DNA of 64,000 nucleotides from Pseudocercospora fijiensis CIRAD86 (GCF_000340215.1 NW_006921541.1:3718954-3782953), one strand, 5' to 3'; positions 11,716-22,680 are shown, counted from the first letter of the stretch. Numbers and translations are program-made. The notes: generated by a model not told the origin, from the sequence alone.

Positions 11716-12050
11716 GATGGGTTGTTCTATGGGTGAGGGTTGGAAGGTGAGGGGAGATGGGATTTGGTGATACTATGTGCATGCTTATTGTACATCTATG
11801 TGCATGCTTTTTCATCTTATCGCACGACGTCATAAGGTCGAGGTCGCTGTCACCGCCTCCGCTGTGTTTCTCGTCTGGATTGGAGTTTGCGCACGGTGGC
11901 TTCAGGGTCTCGGCTGCTTTAGCCGGAAGCAGTTTCCGAAGCCAATGGCGTAAGCACGCAATTTCGTAGGGAAGAACGACGACGACTGTCATTGTTCTTG
12001 CGTGGACACATTATTATTGAGTCGCTCGTCGCCAGGGTCATTCGGTCGCG
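11716..12050. other. Divergent promoter region
   Basis: This 335 bp lies between the start of the small minus-strand protein and the start of the plus-strand mitochondrial carrier, so it should hold promoters for both. No gene or clear regulatory motif is seen. Confidence 0.5.
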
Positions 12051-13098
12051 ATGGCCGAGTCCGAGTCAGTGGAGGAGGCGGGCGAGACGGGCGGTGCCGG
12101 AAAGGTAGCCAAGGATTTGTTCGCGGGCGCGGTCGGTGGGATTGCGCAGGTGCTCATTGGTAAGAGTCTTGGTGGCACTCGCAGCGATGAGTGAATGACT
12201 GGCTGACCATCATCGCTAGGCCAGCCCTTCGGTAAGCACCACTGTGCCCGGCTGTCCACCCAAAATGCCTAATGCCTAATGCCCAGCAGATATCGTCAAG
12301 GTCCGACTTCAAACCACCACCGAATACCAGGGCGCGCTGGATTGCGCCACCCGAATCCTCAAAAACGAAGGTGCAACTGCCTTCTACAAGGGCACGCTGA
12401 CTCCCTTGATCGGCATTGGTGCTTGTGTGTCCGTCCAATTCGCCGCCTTCAACTATGCCAAACGAGCTTTCGAGGCCCAAAATGCATCCAAGCTCAACAA
12501 GTCTCCGGCAACTCTGGACGCCGAGCCACACCCGCTGAGCTATGGTCAATACTATGCCGCCGGCGCTTTTGCTGGTCTCACCAACACCCTCCTCTCTGCC
12601 CCCATCGAGCACGTCCGTATCCGTCTGCAGACTCAGCCTCACGGTGCAGGTCGATTGTATAACGGACCTCTGGACTGCATACGAAAGCTTGGAGGAGCTG
12701 GCCTCTACCGCGGCACTTCCGTCACACTGTTGCGAGAAGCACAAGCATATGGCTTCTGGTTCTTGACCTTCGAGTACCTCATGAACCAAGATGTGAAGCG
12801 CAACAACTACTTGCGAAAGGAAGTCGCCACATGGAAAGTCGCTCTCTACGGCGGTCTCGCGGGAGAAATGCTTTGGATCGCATCATATCCCTTCGACGTG
12901 ATCAAGTCGAAGATGCAGACGGATGCTTTCGGGGAGAAGCAGAGGTATAAGTCGATGCGTGATTGCTTTGCCCACACTTTCAGGCACGACGGCGCGCTTG
13001 GGTTTTGGAGAGGTCTTGGGCCGACGTTGCTGCGTGCTATGCCAGTCAGCGCCGGTACCTTTGCTACTGTGGAATTCACTCTGCGACTTATCAGCTGA
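12051..13098 (+). CDS. Mitochondrial carrier, Ymc1/Ymc2-like amino-acid transporter
   Basis: Three exons (12051-12159, 12220-12231, 12290-13098) give 309 residues, the standard carrier length. The middle exon is only 12 nt; with its flanking introns (60 and 58 bp) removed, the frame reads GQPFDIVKVR exactly. All three carrier signatures are visible: P39-x-D41-x-x-K44, P145-I-E147-H-V-R150 and P241-x-D243-x-x-K246. The segments KGTLTPLIGIGACVSVQF and PIEHVRIRLQTQ are close to the yeast Ymc1/Ymc2 subgroup, inner-membrane carriers linked to amino-acid (glycine or glutamate) exchange; the substrate is inference. No other frame is needed. The second intron contains AATGCCT repeated twice. Confidence 0.88.
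12220..12231 (+). other. 12-nt micro-exon in the carrier gene
   Basis: The micro-exon supplies most of GQPF of the first carrier signature. The upstream intron ends CGCTAG and the downstream intron starts GTAAGC. Skipping it would delete four residues in frame and destroy the signature proline. Confidence 0.8.
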
Positions 13099-13365
13099 AG
13101 AAGCAGCGCAGAAAGTCGCATGTGACATCTAGGCGGCGCCGATGACGGTGGCCCAGAAGAAGAACATGAAAGCTCGAAATTCAAGACCTCATCCCATCGC
13201 TCAGCGTCTTCCCTTCACGTCAAGCTGACCGTACAGTCGGTGCTTGATTACATCCCTGCTGCAGATCTGCTGCGTGAGCTGAAGGATTCTGCTTGGCGCT
13301 AACACTCGACAGCGAGCTGGTGGGGTTGTAGCTAACACTCCAGGGCGATAATAATAGCGATAATC

Positions 13366-15168
13366 ATGACGACTCTCATAGAAGGCAACAGCGCTTCCGG
13401 AAATGCTCGACAGCACAATGGCAACGTCTACAACACCTACCACAGTCACTATACTATTAGTCAACGAGAACATGACGAGAGACACGCAAGGCGGAACCAT
13501 TCTCTTTTGGAAGCCGCAGCTGAAGGGCAAACAAAAAGGCTTCGACGCCTTTTGGAACTCGGTGCAGATGCAGAGCATGCGGACTCAGAAGGCATGACGG
13601 CCCTCCATCACGCTGCCCTAAGTGGATTTGAAGACACGGTTGAGGCATTACTGGACCACGACGTCAACATCAACGCTTGGAGTGAAACTTTCGGAACACC
13701 TCTGTGTCTGGCCTCGATCAAGTGTCGCGAGAACATAGTCCAAATGTTGCTCCAACACCGTGCAAAGGCTGACGCTCTCGGCGGCTGTCTAGGGTCTGCT
13801 CTTCATGCGGTCTGTGCAAGCGGAGACGTCAAAATTGCCGAATTATTGCTTCAAGCTGGGGTTGAAGTCAATACAAGGAGAGTGGTTCAATGGAGCGTTG
13901 TCAGCGACTTGAAGCTCTATGGCGCGCTGACTGATCGTCAGTACAAGTTCGCGAACTGCCAACCCTTGCACGTCGCTGCTCGCTACGGCCACCAAGAGCT
14001 CGCAATGTTTCTCATTGGTTCTGGGGCTGATAGGAATGCTCGGTACAGCTGGTGGGATGGCGTCGATCGCACCATAAGTTTCGAGGAATGTGTGCCGGAA
14101 AAGAAGAGTGACAGGCAGACAGCTCTACTTGCAGCTTCTTCCGCTGGTGATGCAGAAACAGTCCTGATGCTCGTAACAGCAGGTGTGTATCTTGAAGCCA
14201 CGGACAAATTTGGCGGAACTGCCCTTTCACATGCCGCATATTTTGGTACTGTGGCCACCATACCTCCTCTGCTGGATGCGGGGGCCAATCTGAATCATCA
14301 GAACATAGATGGAGCAAGCCCTGCTGCTCTTGCTGCTCAGCTTGGCAACATGGCTGCACTGCAGTTGCTTCGGGAAAGAGGAGCACTGCTAGAGCAGAAG
14401 AGTAGATTTGGACGTACGGTGCTGGCTCTAGCTGCCGAACAAGGACAGCTTGACGCGGTCTTACACTTGATCGAGCAGAAAGCTAAACTGGACAGCCCGG
14501 GCATCGATGGCAGAACGGCATTATCGCAAACTGTGAGGTTCAATCACGTAGCGGTAGCAGAGGCACTTTTGAAAGCGGGCGCGAACATTGAGAACCAAGA
14601 CGAACACGGTCGTACGCCTCTCGCGGCTGCAGCTGCGGCTGGCGCTCTGCAGTGCGTAGAGCTTCTGATCGACTACCGAGCCGCTCTAAACACACAAGAC
14701 GGATACGGGGCAACATCGTTGATCCTAGCCGTGGAGAATGGCCAACCAGACATTGTCGGACAGCTCTTGCGAGCAGCAGCAGATGTTCGAGCTCGAGACA
14801 AATTTGGAAGAACGGCTTTGGCTTATGCTGCGCGTCGTGGCGACATTGCTTCGCTCGATAAGCTTCTTCGATATGACAGCACGGTGGAGATTTCTTGCAA
14901 TGAAGGACTGACCCCGCTTGCCTATGCAGTCTCCTTCAACCATCACCATGTTGTCCAGCGACTTCTGGAGAATGGCGCTCAAATCTGGACTGGAGATGGT
15001 CGCGGCTCAAGTATTTTAGACTATGCTCGAGAAAGCGGCTGCAATGCTGAAACGATCAGAATACTGGAAGAATATCATAGCTCGAGGAAGGAAGAACAGA
15101 CAGTTCCTGGAGCCGAAAGAAGTGAAGAAAGTCAGGGCTTCTGGAATTGGCTTACAGGCCGATCATAA
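13366..15168 (+). CDS. Ankyrin-repeat protein
   Basis: Single exon, 600 residues. After a 44-residue head, about 14-15 ankyrin repeats of 33-34 residues run from about 45 to 575 (for example repeats starting near 77, 284, 350, 383, 416, 449, 482 and 515), with the usual G.TALxxAA and LLxxGAxxx patterns. A longer insertion of about 25 residues interrupts the array near 172-196, and another near 225-248. The head contains GNSASGNARQHNGNVYN, a Gly/Asn-rich motif resembling sequences found next to effector or repeat domains in fungal STAND-type proteins. No NACHT, kinase or lipase domain is present. The tail ends GFWNWLTGRS. Ankyrin arrays bind proteins; the partner is unknown. It converges on the FMO gene with only 16 bp between stop codons. 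Confidence 0.85.
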   Translation: MTTLIEGNSASGNARQHNGNVYNTYHSHYTISQREHDERHARRNHSLLEAAAEGQTKRLRRLLELGADAEHADSEGMTALHHAALSGFEDTVEALLDHDVNINAWSETFGTPLCLASIKCRENIVQMLLQHRAKADALGGCLGSALHAVCASGDVKIAELLLQAGVEVNTRRVVQWSVVSDLKLYGALTDRQYKFANCQPLHVAARYGHQELAMFLIGSGADRNARYSWWDGVDRTISFEECVPEKKSDRQTALLAASSAGDAETVLMLVTAGVYLEATDKFGGTALSHAAYFGTVATIPPLLDAGANLNHQNIDGASPAALAAQLGNMAALQLLRERGALLEQKSRFGRTVLALAAEQGQLDAVLHLIEQKAKLDSPGIDGRTALSQTVRFNHVAVAEALLKAGANIENQDEHGRTPLAAAAAAGALQCVELLIDYRAALNTQDGYGATSLILAVENGQPDIVGQLLRAAADVRARDKFGRTALAYAARRGDIASLDKLLRYDSTVEISCNEGLTPLAYAVSFNHHHVVQRLLENGAQIWTGDGRGSSILDYARESGCNAETIRILEEYHSSRKEEQTVPGAERSEESQGFWNWLTGRS

Positions 15169-15184
15169 GTGCCATCTCGCCTCC

Positions 15185-17071
15185 TCAGACCGACTTCATC
15201 TTCTGCTTCGCCAGCCACTCGTCAGCAACCCCTCTGTAATCCGCCGTGGTATATGGCACAAACGCCTCCCTAAACCACCGCAGAGGACCCCACCCTGGCT
15301 TTCTCGTCGGGGTCAAGCCCAGATCTTTCAACAAAACATCATGATACGGCACAGCATCCCACATCATATCAACCCACCGCTGCCCAAAACCATAAGGATG
15401 TCTCCTCCAGCTCCACCGCTGGTACAATGCAGCAGAATAGTAGACTTCGTCCATACCCAAATCTCGCTGCGGATCGATACTCAGCTTGTCGTTCAGATAC
15501 GCATAAATCCAAAGTCCCGCCAATTCGTCCGTGATGGCATGCGATACGTTGTTGGGTTGAGAAAACGCCAAACTTCGATCGCCTCGCGCTGCGAGTCCGG
15601 GGGGAGCGATACAGCGGTACAGGCGTTGAGGCTCGTATTTTTCCTGTTTGCCGCTCAGAGCGTCGAGGGGGTTGGCTTTCCGCTCTTCGTGCGCGACGGG
15701 CGGGTACTTTCTATTCCTCAGCATGGGAAAGCGACGGAAGATTTCGGCATCGGCTTTGCGATCGTACGCTTCCCAGAGTTGTTTTTCTTCTGGGCTGTAA
15801 TTTTGGCTTGGAACTCCGAACTCTGCATGCATGCTCTCGGGCTTCAGGTCGAATTTCGGCCGCCAGTCCCAACCTGAGCTTGCGATGAAAGCGTCGGACC
15901 GAAGTTCGGTGCCGTTTTTGAGATGGATCTTGTGGTCGGACATGTGCGAAATGTCTTCTCGGTGCACTTTCACTTGTCCCGACGCGATGTAGTCGAGGAT
16001 GTTAGTGGGATAGTTGAGCGTGGAGAAGCTCGTAGCGATATCGAACAGTTCGCAATCGGGTTTCACCTTCTCGAGGCTGGGATGAGCGTTGAACCCACTT
16101 TGCTCCAACATGTCCTTTTGCACTGTCTTCCAGAACCCAGCCACGATTTTCCGACCAACCCTCGTGCTATGCAGGATCCATCTCCACCACCCACTCCCAT
16201 CCAACCCCCCAAACACACTCGGTGAAAACCAGTCAATAAACCGCGTGGTAACCAACCGTTCCGCCCAGATCGTCCCAAATATCGGTAAAACCATCGTCAC
16301 ATTGAGAATCCACGTCGACCCATGCCCGGATTTCGCAATCACCCAATCCACCTCCTTCCCCCGCGAAGCAAACGCATACACACTGTCCCACGCAAACTTC
16401 GACCCTCCATACACCGTCACCCGTTCCACCTTCCCCTCCTCCACCAACTCCGGAACTTCTCGCGCCAAACTCCCCGCGTGGAGATGCGGCGCTCCATACG
16501 AATCTTGACCGCGTACTGTCATTTTCAACGGTTTGGACGTCAACCCCACGGCTATAATCAATTTCTCCGTGAAAACCTCATATTTTCCCCCCGCAGTACT
16601 ACTACTCTCCACACTCACCCTCCACCCGCCTTGCCCTTTTTCCACCGCCGTCACTCGCGTCTCTAACCGCAAACACCTCACCAACCCAAACTTTTCCGCG
16701 TAATCGCAAAAATACTGATGCATCGCCGCCCCCGTCGGGTGCGCGCCGGGTGGGATTCCATACTTGTCCGAAAAGGGAAAATCCGGGAGTTCGAAGGTTC
16801 CGCGATGGTTGTTGGTGCGTAGGGCCGGGTAGATGTTTTCTTGGGACCAGACGCCGCCTAGCGTTTTGTGGTCGTCGAGGATGAGGAGGGAGGTGTTTGG
16901 GGAGCAGTGGAGGTAGGATTTTGCGGATGAGAGGCCGCAGATTCCTGCAGTAGTGGGTTAGTTGATGATGTATTCTACTAGGGGGGAAGGTTTTGGGGCG
17001 CCGCGCGTACCGGCTCCTATTACGATTACTTCGTACTGTTCATTGTTGTTGTGATTATTAGATGCAGACAT
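15185..17071 (-). CDS. Flavin-containing monooxygenase-like protein
   Basis: Two exons, 17071-17011 and 16944-15185, separated by a 66 bp intron (GTACGC..CTGCAG). The product has 606 residues. Joining the exons completes the FAD-binding motif GAGICG at 19-24, and exon 2 alone lacks this start. A second dinucleotide-binding region, YGGSKFAWD near 199-207, stands where NADPH binds and deviates from GxGxxG, as in many fungal dimethylaniline-type monooxygenases. The motif ASSGWDWRP matches the ATG-type motif near the C-terminal half. The family oxygenates N, S or ketone substrates with NADPH and O2. No signal peptide is seen, although hydrophobic patches occur near the C-terminal half. Substrate unknown; no cluster enzymes are adjacent. 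Confidence 0.82.
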
Positions 17072-18129
17072 GGTTTTGGAAGTTTTGTTTGATTGATGAT
17101 GAGATTTGACATGATGAGGATGATGAAGAGCTGGTTGTTATTATTATATAAGTTGTGTATGCTTACCGTACTGTTGTACCGTGCAATCCGTTGCCCGGGC
17201 TCTGTGGAAAGTCAAATCTGGGTGCTGCGTGGCAGATCCTTGAAAATGCTGCCTCATCTCCCGCTTACTGTAAGCCCGGATGAGCTGCGACACGGTGTCA
17301 CGGTCTGGACTACTCGGGAGGAGGAGGACAAGTGATGGAAACAACAAGCTTACTGCCTGCATTATTCTCGAGGGAGGGCCGAGGCATGGCTTTGGGATGA
17401 CAAAGAGAGCGGAATACCCAGCGCAACCTTATGTGATTGGAATGCAGTCTTTGTTGCGAGGCCAAAATTCGGGTGGAACGCGTAGAATTCGACTGGTCGT
17501 CGTATGTTGGACTTGGTAGGTGTATCGGTGTGTAGGTAGGGCATTTTGTGAGTAGGTGTATCTGTATATGTGTGTAGGGCGCTGCGGTATGTAGTAGAGA
17601 AGGAGTGCGAGGCGGGCTGTTCCGCTTTCTTTGTCATCACGGAGGCATACCGCGATCGCTTGGACTCCAGGCGCATGGATTACTCGGAATGTGTAGCTGA
17701 TGCGCAACATGTGTATGCCAAACAAACACAATCTATTATTGCCATGATGACAAGGACAAGCTGTTTCCAGTGATAAGAGCGACCTGAAGACGCGCCAAGC
17801 ACGGAAGACGGACGAACCATTATCCTGCAACACACCGTTCGTTCGACTACATACAGTCTCGCATCTCGAAACCATTCCCGAAGACCTCAGACCGACCATC
17901 CTATGCCATCGCACACTGGGGACTCCACGTGAGATGCGGATCGACGGAAGAAAGAGATATGTGACTGCCAGTGGCGAAGATAACATACATGACTGCATTC
18001 TGCGCGCTGGAAAAGGAAAGCTTGATGGTGGTAGACAACAGCTATGGCAGTGCTATGCCATGCCACTCGGGCTTTGCTCTCCCATTTATACGTGTAAGCA
18101 TGCTTCACTTCCTTTGCTCTTGTTGAAAT
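17072..18129. other. Intergenic region upstream of the FMO gene
   Basis: About 1 kb containing the FMO promoter and the 3' side of the HsbA-like gene. Several open frames overlap one another on both strands, which argues against coding. A GTAGGTGTATC-like short repeat occurs at 17515-17580. Nothing else is supported. Confidence 0.5.
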
Positions 18130-19124
18130 CTACAAATAGAGTCCTGCAATCACTGCCAAAGCAACGACAGCCACGGAGGCTTTTCCTGCGCTCTGGACTG
18201 CTGCACCTGTATAAGGTGTTGGTGTAAACGTTCCAGTAGTGGTGTTACTTCCTCCGTAGCTTGGTGCTGAAGCTTCCGGGGCCGCACTCGAAGATGGAGC
18301 GCTTGACGATGGAGTCGTCGGAGTCTCCGCTGTTCACCACATTAGCTCAGGCTGAGCACTGAATTACTGGCATGGACTGCTCACCTGGTGCTGATGTTGA
18401 GCTGTTACCTGCTAAACATGTCAGTTCAGCTCTTTTCCTTAGATGGCGGCCATCATCTTACCACTTTCCAGTGCTGGGGCAGGAGCCGGCGCTGCGGCTG
18501 GAGCTGGAGATGAGCTTGCCGAAACACTTCCAGACGAAGGGCCACCAGCGTCTTTGAATTCCGCGATAGCGCTGGCCAAACTGTCCTGGACTGGTTTGAC
18601 GAGTCCTGTCGCAACCGCAGCAAGTGTTGGGGGGACTTTCGCAAGCACGGCGCTCACCTGCAAGCCGAAGGTCATGGTCAGCAGGTGTCTGAGGCAGTGA
18701 CCTTGTCAATGTGACTCACAAAGTCATTCTGTGCCGCATCGGACTCGGTGAGCTTCCGATACACATCTTGGGCGATACCCGCGGAAATGATCGCGCTCTT
18801 CATGCCAGTGAGGTCCGTAACCGCTTGCTGGACAGCCTTTGCCAAATCCTGGACGGGAGATGCAAGACCAAGCGCATCTTCCTGAGAGATATCACCGGAA
18901 GCTTTGGCATCAGTGGCACCTTGGGAAAGCGCGCTATAGATAGCGTCCAGCTTGCTCTTCAAGTTCTCGGCGTCGGCGTTGCCGCTAAAGCTAGTGACGG
19001 TCGTGTCAGCGTCCTTCACGGCGTTAGTCACCGCTTGGACATCTTTCACTATCACGGCAGCGTCTCGTGTCTCAATAGTGGCTGCCAAGGCGCCAAAGGC
19101 GAAGCATAGGAGCGAGAACTTCAT
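18130..19124 (-). CDS. GPI-anchored HsbA-like cell-wall protein
   Basis: Four exons (19124-18720, 18657-18462, 18408-18385, 18329-18130) give 274 residues. Introns are 62, 53 and 55 bp and all phases agree; exon 3 is only 24 nt. Residues 1-16 (MKFSLLCFAFGALAAT) form a signal peptide; upstream in-frame ATGs at 19130 and 19142 are less likely. Residues about 20-165 are a helical Ala/Asp/Lys-rich domain with the spacing of hydrophobic surface-binding protein A / MP1 antigen family members. A Ser/Pro/Ala linker follows, then a C-terminal hydrophobic tail (ASVAVVALAVIAGLYL) preceded by small residues, which is a GPI-attachment signal. The predicted place is plasma membrane or wall. It is paired head-to-head with a second HsbA-like gene. 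Confidence 0.8.
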
Positions 19125-20491
19125 AATCATTCGCTTGCTCAAATCGAACCGACGGAGCTTGGGGAAGAGTTACGCTTTGAAGCTACTGAGGAGAGACGCG
19201 CGCGCCTACAAATATTCTGACATGACTGCCTGGCTACCTTTCGACGTTTGCTGAATCGAATAGTCGCGTTGTTCGGAAGAACATGCATCAATCCCTGCAA
19301 GGTACGCACATCCATTCGTACCCGAACCTGCAGTGGCTCTGTCTCGCCCTGGCATGTCCTGATTTTGGTCTTTGTCGGAAGGCGGAGAATATCTGAGATG
19401 CATTTGGATGCGTCACCCGAGCATCTCTCGCCTGCTCTCTGGTGGAATCACGAGGTTGGCTCCGACGAACTCATCGGTGAAGCTTGCCGGTGGTGCTACC
19501 GGACGTAAGTGGTGGCCCAATACAGTACTGCAGCACCTCATGCGAACAACCCACATAAATGCCCAAGGCACTCAATCATGCGTCATCTCTGCCATGAGAT
19601 CTTTCTTTGCACACTGGGCATACCGGTATGGTATGGTGGTGATGAATAATACTGCGACCCGAGAATACTTCATCCGAAGTGCTGTATCGGGAAAAGGACA
19701 CTCTCGCGTCATGTTGTCGGTAGATCCGGCTCAGCATGCCTTTTATTACTGGTGTATTCGCGCCCATGCCTGCTTTAAGCTTTTCTCAAGGTTCTCCGCG
19801 TACTTACGGCGAACGCATGATGAGAGTGCGTCTACCCGCAACCCGGTGGATCAATCAATGGGTCTCAGTGGTTGCTTAATACGATCCAGCAACCGATTCT
19901 TCCACCGACTCGTCTACTTCACGTTCCGGTGGAAACACGATGGGGTTGCTACGTGCCATTTGATCTATGGGTAGTCCAAGCGCGGTCTGCCTGTCTTGGG
20001 AGGTACAGCCGTCTACTAGAAATGCGGTTTAAAGACAGTCATCGCTGGATTAGTTGACCTGTCTACACGTCCTTCTTTGCCGACCGGTATGTCTACCTTC
20101 GAACGCGGTGGATTATTATAATAATAAGAACTTCCAGTCCACCAGCGAGCGAGTAGACGCAACCCAACTCCCGCGTGCATGTAAACTCATCGGGCGTCAT
20201 CCCTGTTACGCGAAATTGGAAAAATGCCCCGTGCGCAGTTGGATTCGACATTGCAATTATGGATGGATGGGAGGACCGAGGGCGAAGACTTGCGGTCACG
20301 GGGCTTCCTTACTACTAAGTTCCTATCCAGCAAGCCTGTGAAACAACCCTTTTCCTGACGTTTGCGCACGACTCACCATCTACCTACAGGTTCTATAGTC
20401 CCTCCTGACTACATACCCGACGATCCAGGCAGCGCCGACTCGATTTATTCCCTCGCAGAATCACCAATCGCCTTCTCTCGGCCGACAGACA
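19125..20491. other. Divergent intergenic region between two HsbA-like genes
   Basis: About 1.4 kb between two diverging secreted-protein genes of the same family. It must contain both promoters. Open frames inside are short and lack recognisable motifs. Confidence 0.5.
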
Positions 20492-21040
20492 ATGCAGCTC
20501 CTCCTGGTCGTCGCGCTGGTCAATTGCTTCACAGCTGTTTCTGGTCAAGCAGCGAAGATTGTTCCAGCACTACAGCTCGTGCAGTCGCACGTCAGATATG
20601 TGAACCAACGCGTGGTGGCTTTCAATGGCAATCCTTCCACTGGCACTTTGGACGCTGTCAACATCAACCAAGCTGCCGACGACCTCGGACATGCTGTGGA
20701 ATATGCAACGCGCGTTGCACAGGCTTCTTCGCAGCTGAGCGCGCAGGACTCAGAAGCCGTCTCCGCTGCCGTCATCTCCTTGCGACCCGACGTCGAAGGC
20801 TTGCTGAAGAACATCGCTGCCAAAAGACCGGCTTTTGACCGAGTCGTCATTGGCCTCTTCAGCGTCAGCAAGCAAGTTCAAACCACCCTCACGGATGAAA
20901 AGGCTTTGACCATCGCCCTTGGAAACGCCATTGCTTCCAAACTTTCCGGCGCATACAGAGAGGCTGCACCTCTACTGCTGAACGAGTTCAGCATGGCATT
21001 TGACGCAGCAATCGGAGCATATGTCACTCAGAGCGAATAG
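20492..21040 (+). CDS. Secreted HsbA-like protein
   Basis: Single exon, 182 residues. Residues 1-18 (MQLLLVVALVNCFTAVSG) are a cleavable signal peptide. The mature part is almost wholly helical and Ala/Val/Leu-rich with conserved spacing like HsbA: a helix with QLVQSHVRYVNQRV, a linker with FNG, then AADDLGHAVEYA. It has no cysteines in the mature region and no GPI tail, so it should be secreted freely or bound to the wall non-covalently. HsbA-type proteins coat hydrophobic surfaces and can recruit hydrolases; application of that role here is inference. It is diverged from, and head-to-head with, the GPI-anchored homologue at 18130-19124. Confidence 0.75.
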   Translation: MQLLLVVALVNCFTAVSGQAAKIVPALQLVQSHVRYVNQRVVAFNGNPSTGTLDAVNINQAADDLGHAVEYATRVAQASSQLSAQDSEAVSAAVISLRPDVEGLLKNIAAKRPAFDRVVIGLFSVSKQVQTTLTDEKALTIALGNAIASKLSGAYREAAPLLLNEFSMAFDAAIGAYVTQSE

Positions 21041-21590
21041 GTCAGACCTGCGAAGCAATACGGATATCATGGGGACATCTGGACTGACGATTTCGGCAGC
21101 GCGCTCCTGCGATGGCCGCTTTGGAACAAAGCATGGATTTGGACCGAGGCTGCAATTATTATGAATAGAATCCCAACTGAGACGAAGCTTTGTGGCTATT
21201 ATTTCGGCTCGGTGCCTCCCCGTGCAACACCCACCCCTGCGAAGATTCAAACTCCAGCATCTTTCTCTTCTCCATCGCTGTAGTAGCCAGCACTTGCAGA
21301 TGTTGTATGTACAGTACTACCTCCCGAATTTGTCACAAACTCTTTACATCCGGACTCAGCAGTCTTTAACTTATGCCTTCTTCAGATCCAACGCGAGAGC
21401 CGAGCTTTCCCACGGCATGAAATGAGCTGGTTCCCGAGACTTGGGTGCAAGATACCAGGGTGTTGTGGTGTGCTGATCCGATCATTGGTATAGGGATGCT
21501 GGGAGATACGAATCTTTCATTTTACGGCCGAATGTCTAAATTGAGTTTCTTGCGTGACAGACCTGTGTCCTAGTCTGTTACGATAAAGTT
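21041..21590. other. 3' flank of the secreted HsbA-like gene
   Basis: Normal-composition sequence with no supported gene. It passes into mutated repeat near 21590. Confidence 0.5.
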
Positions 21591-22010
21591 TGTGTACGGT
21601 AAAATTTGTATAGTATATATATAATAATAAGGCAATTGCGGTATACTAGCGCTGTTTCTATTAACGATTATTAGGACGACCGAGAGATCTCTACGACGCT
21701 AATTCTCTATAGGGTCTCTAGAATAGTCGTTAAAGGCTCCCTTAATAGGACCCTACTAGTAGCTCTATATCGACGAGTAGGATCAGTTATAAGAGATATA
21801 TANNNNNNNNNNNNNNNNNNNNNNNNNNNNNNNNNNNNNNNNNNNNNNNNNNNNNNNNNNNNNNNNNNNNNNNNNNNNNNNNNNNNNNNNNNNNNNNNNN
21901 NNTTATAGTACTTTCGAGTACGAAGATATCTTAAAGATATAGGCTTTTTCTAGTAAGAGAGGACTAGATACCGCTAAGGAACGTAATAGTGAAAATGCGG
22001 GAGTCTTCGA
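21590..22010. repeat. RIP-mutated repeat with assembly gap
   Basis: Short block with abundant TA/TAG and few CA/TG steps on both sides of the gap. The remaining sequence is too short and mutated to classify. The unsequenced interior is probably a longer repeat copy. Confidence 0.7.
21803..21902. other. Assembly gap, 100 N
   Basis: A run of exactly 100 N is a placeholder of conventional length, so the true gap size is unknown. It sits inside mutated repeat, where short reads usually fail to assemble. Confidence 0.95.
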
Positions 22011-22680
22011 TATCGAGTGAATCTCACCTAGAGGTTCATCTCACTCTGACATTTCAAGTTCAGCTCCCTCTCGGCTATGTTATTCCTGTGGGTCGGCTCT
22101 CTCCCTCTATACCTATCTACTCAGAGATCGGCGGCGCTCTGGATAGTTATCGGCTACTTGATCCCAAATTCTGCTCTGTGTCCTCGCTTTCAGACGCAAA
22201 TACGTCGCTGCTGTTGGTCAAATTCTCTTTCATCGCTGTACCGACGGTGGCCTCAACCTCACTCTCTATGACCCAGGCAATTCCGGGGAATTTTGGTGCT
22301 CTCGGGTCTTGCAGCTGGTTTGAACGAAATGGTCGCCATTGGCTGGCACATCAGAACTGCGTCCCGATCAAGAAGCGAAGTTTGTTTCTCGCATCATATC
22401 GCCTCGATCTGGATGGATAGTGTAGTCGACGCCTTCTCAACGAGAGATGCGGAGTTCTTTTCGTGGTTGGTTGAACTGGTCACATGCTGCTCACATAGTT
22501 CTCCGCAACGGCCCAGCGATCAGTCAGGCTGTGATAGATCCGGATTTACGGAAGTAGCCAACCAGCTACGACTGCAATTCTCGAGATCACAGTGGCAAGG
22601 GTGATAATGTCGTCTCGCATGGCTACTTTGCGTTAACAGCAGCGATCATGGCGCTGGAATTTGTCAAGTAAGCAGGTTGT
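22010..22680 (+). pseudogene. Decayed coding-like patch, family unknown
   Basis: Several consecutive plus-strand segments look protein-like but sit in different frames and are broken by stops. From 22447 a frame reads FRGWLNWSHAAHIVL to a TAG at 22554-22556, then continues in the same frame through HSGKGDNVVSHGYFALTAA to a TAA near 22670. The segment at 22293-22450 reads in another frame. This pattern suggests an eroded gene beside the repeat block. I do not recognise the family; a real gene with unusual introns is possible but less likely. Confidence 0.3.

Noticed and set aside
11465..11992. 175-codon minus-strand frame over the small-protein gene
   Set aside because: It reads through the intron in a different frame; the spliced 64-residue protein matches a known fungal pattern.
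12154..12789. Antisense frame over the mitochondrial carrier
   Set aside because: It is the shadow of a clear carrier coding sequence and has no motif.
17429..17998. 189-codon minus-strand frame
   Set aside because: No motif, overlaps other frames, low-complexity composition; treated as non-coding.
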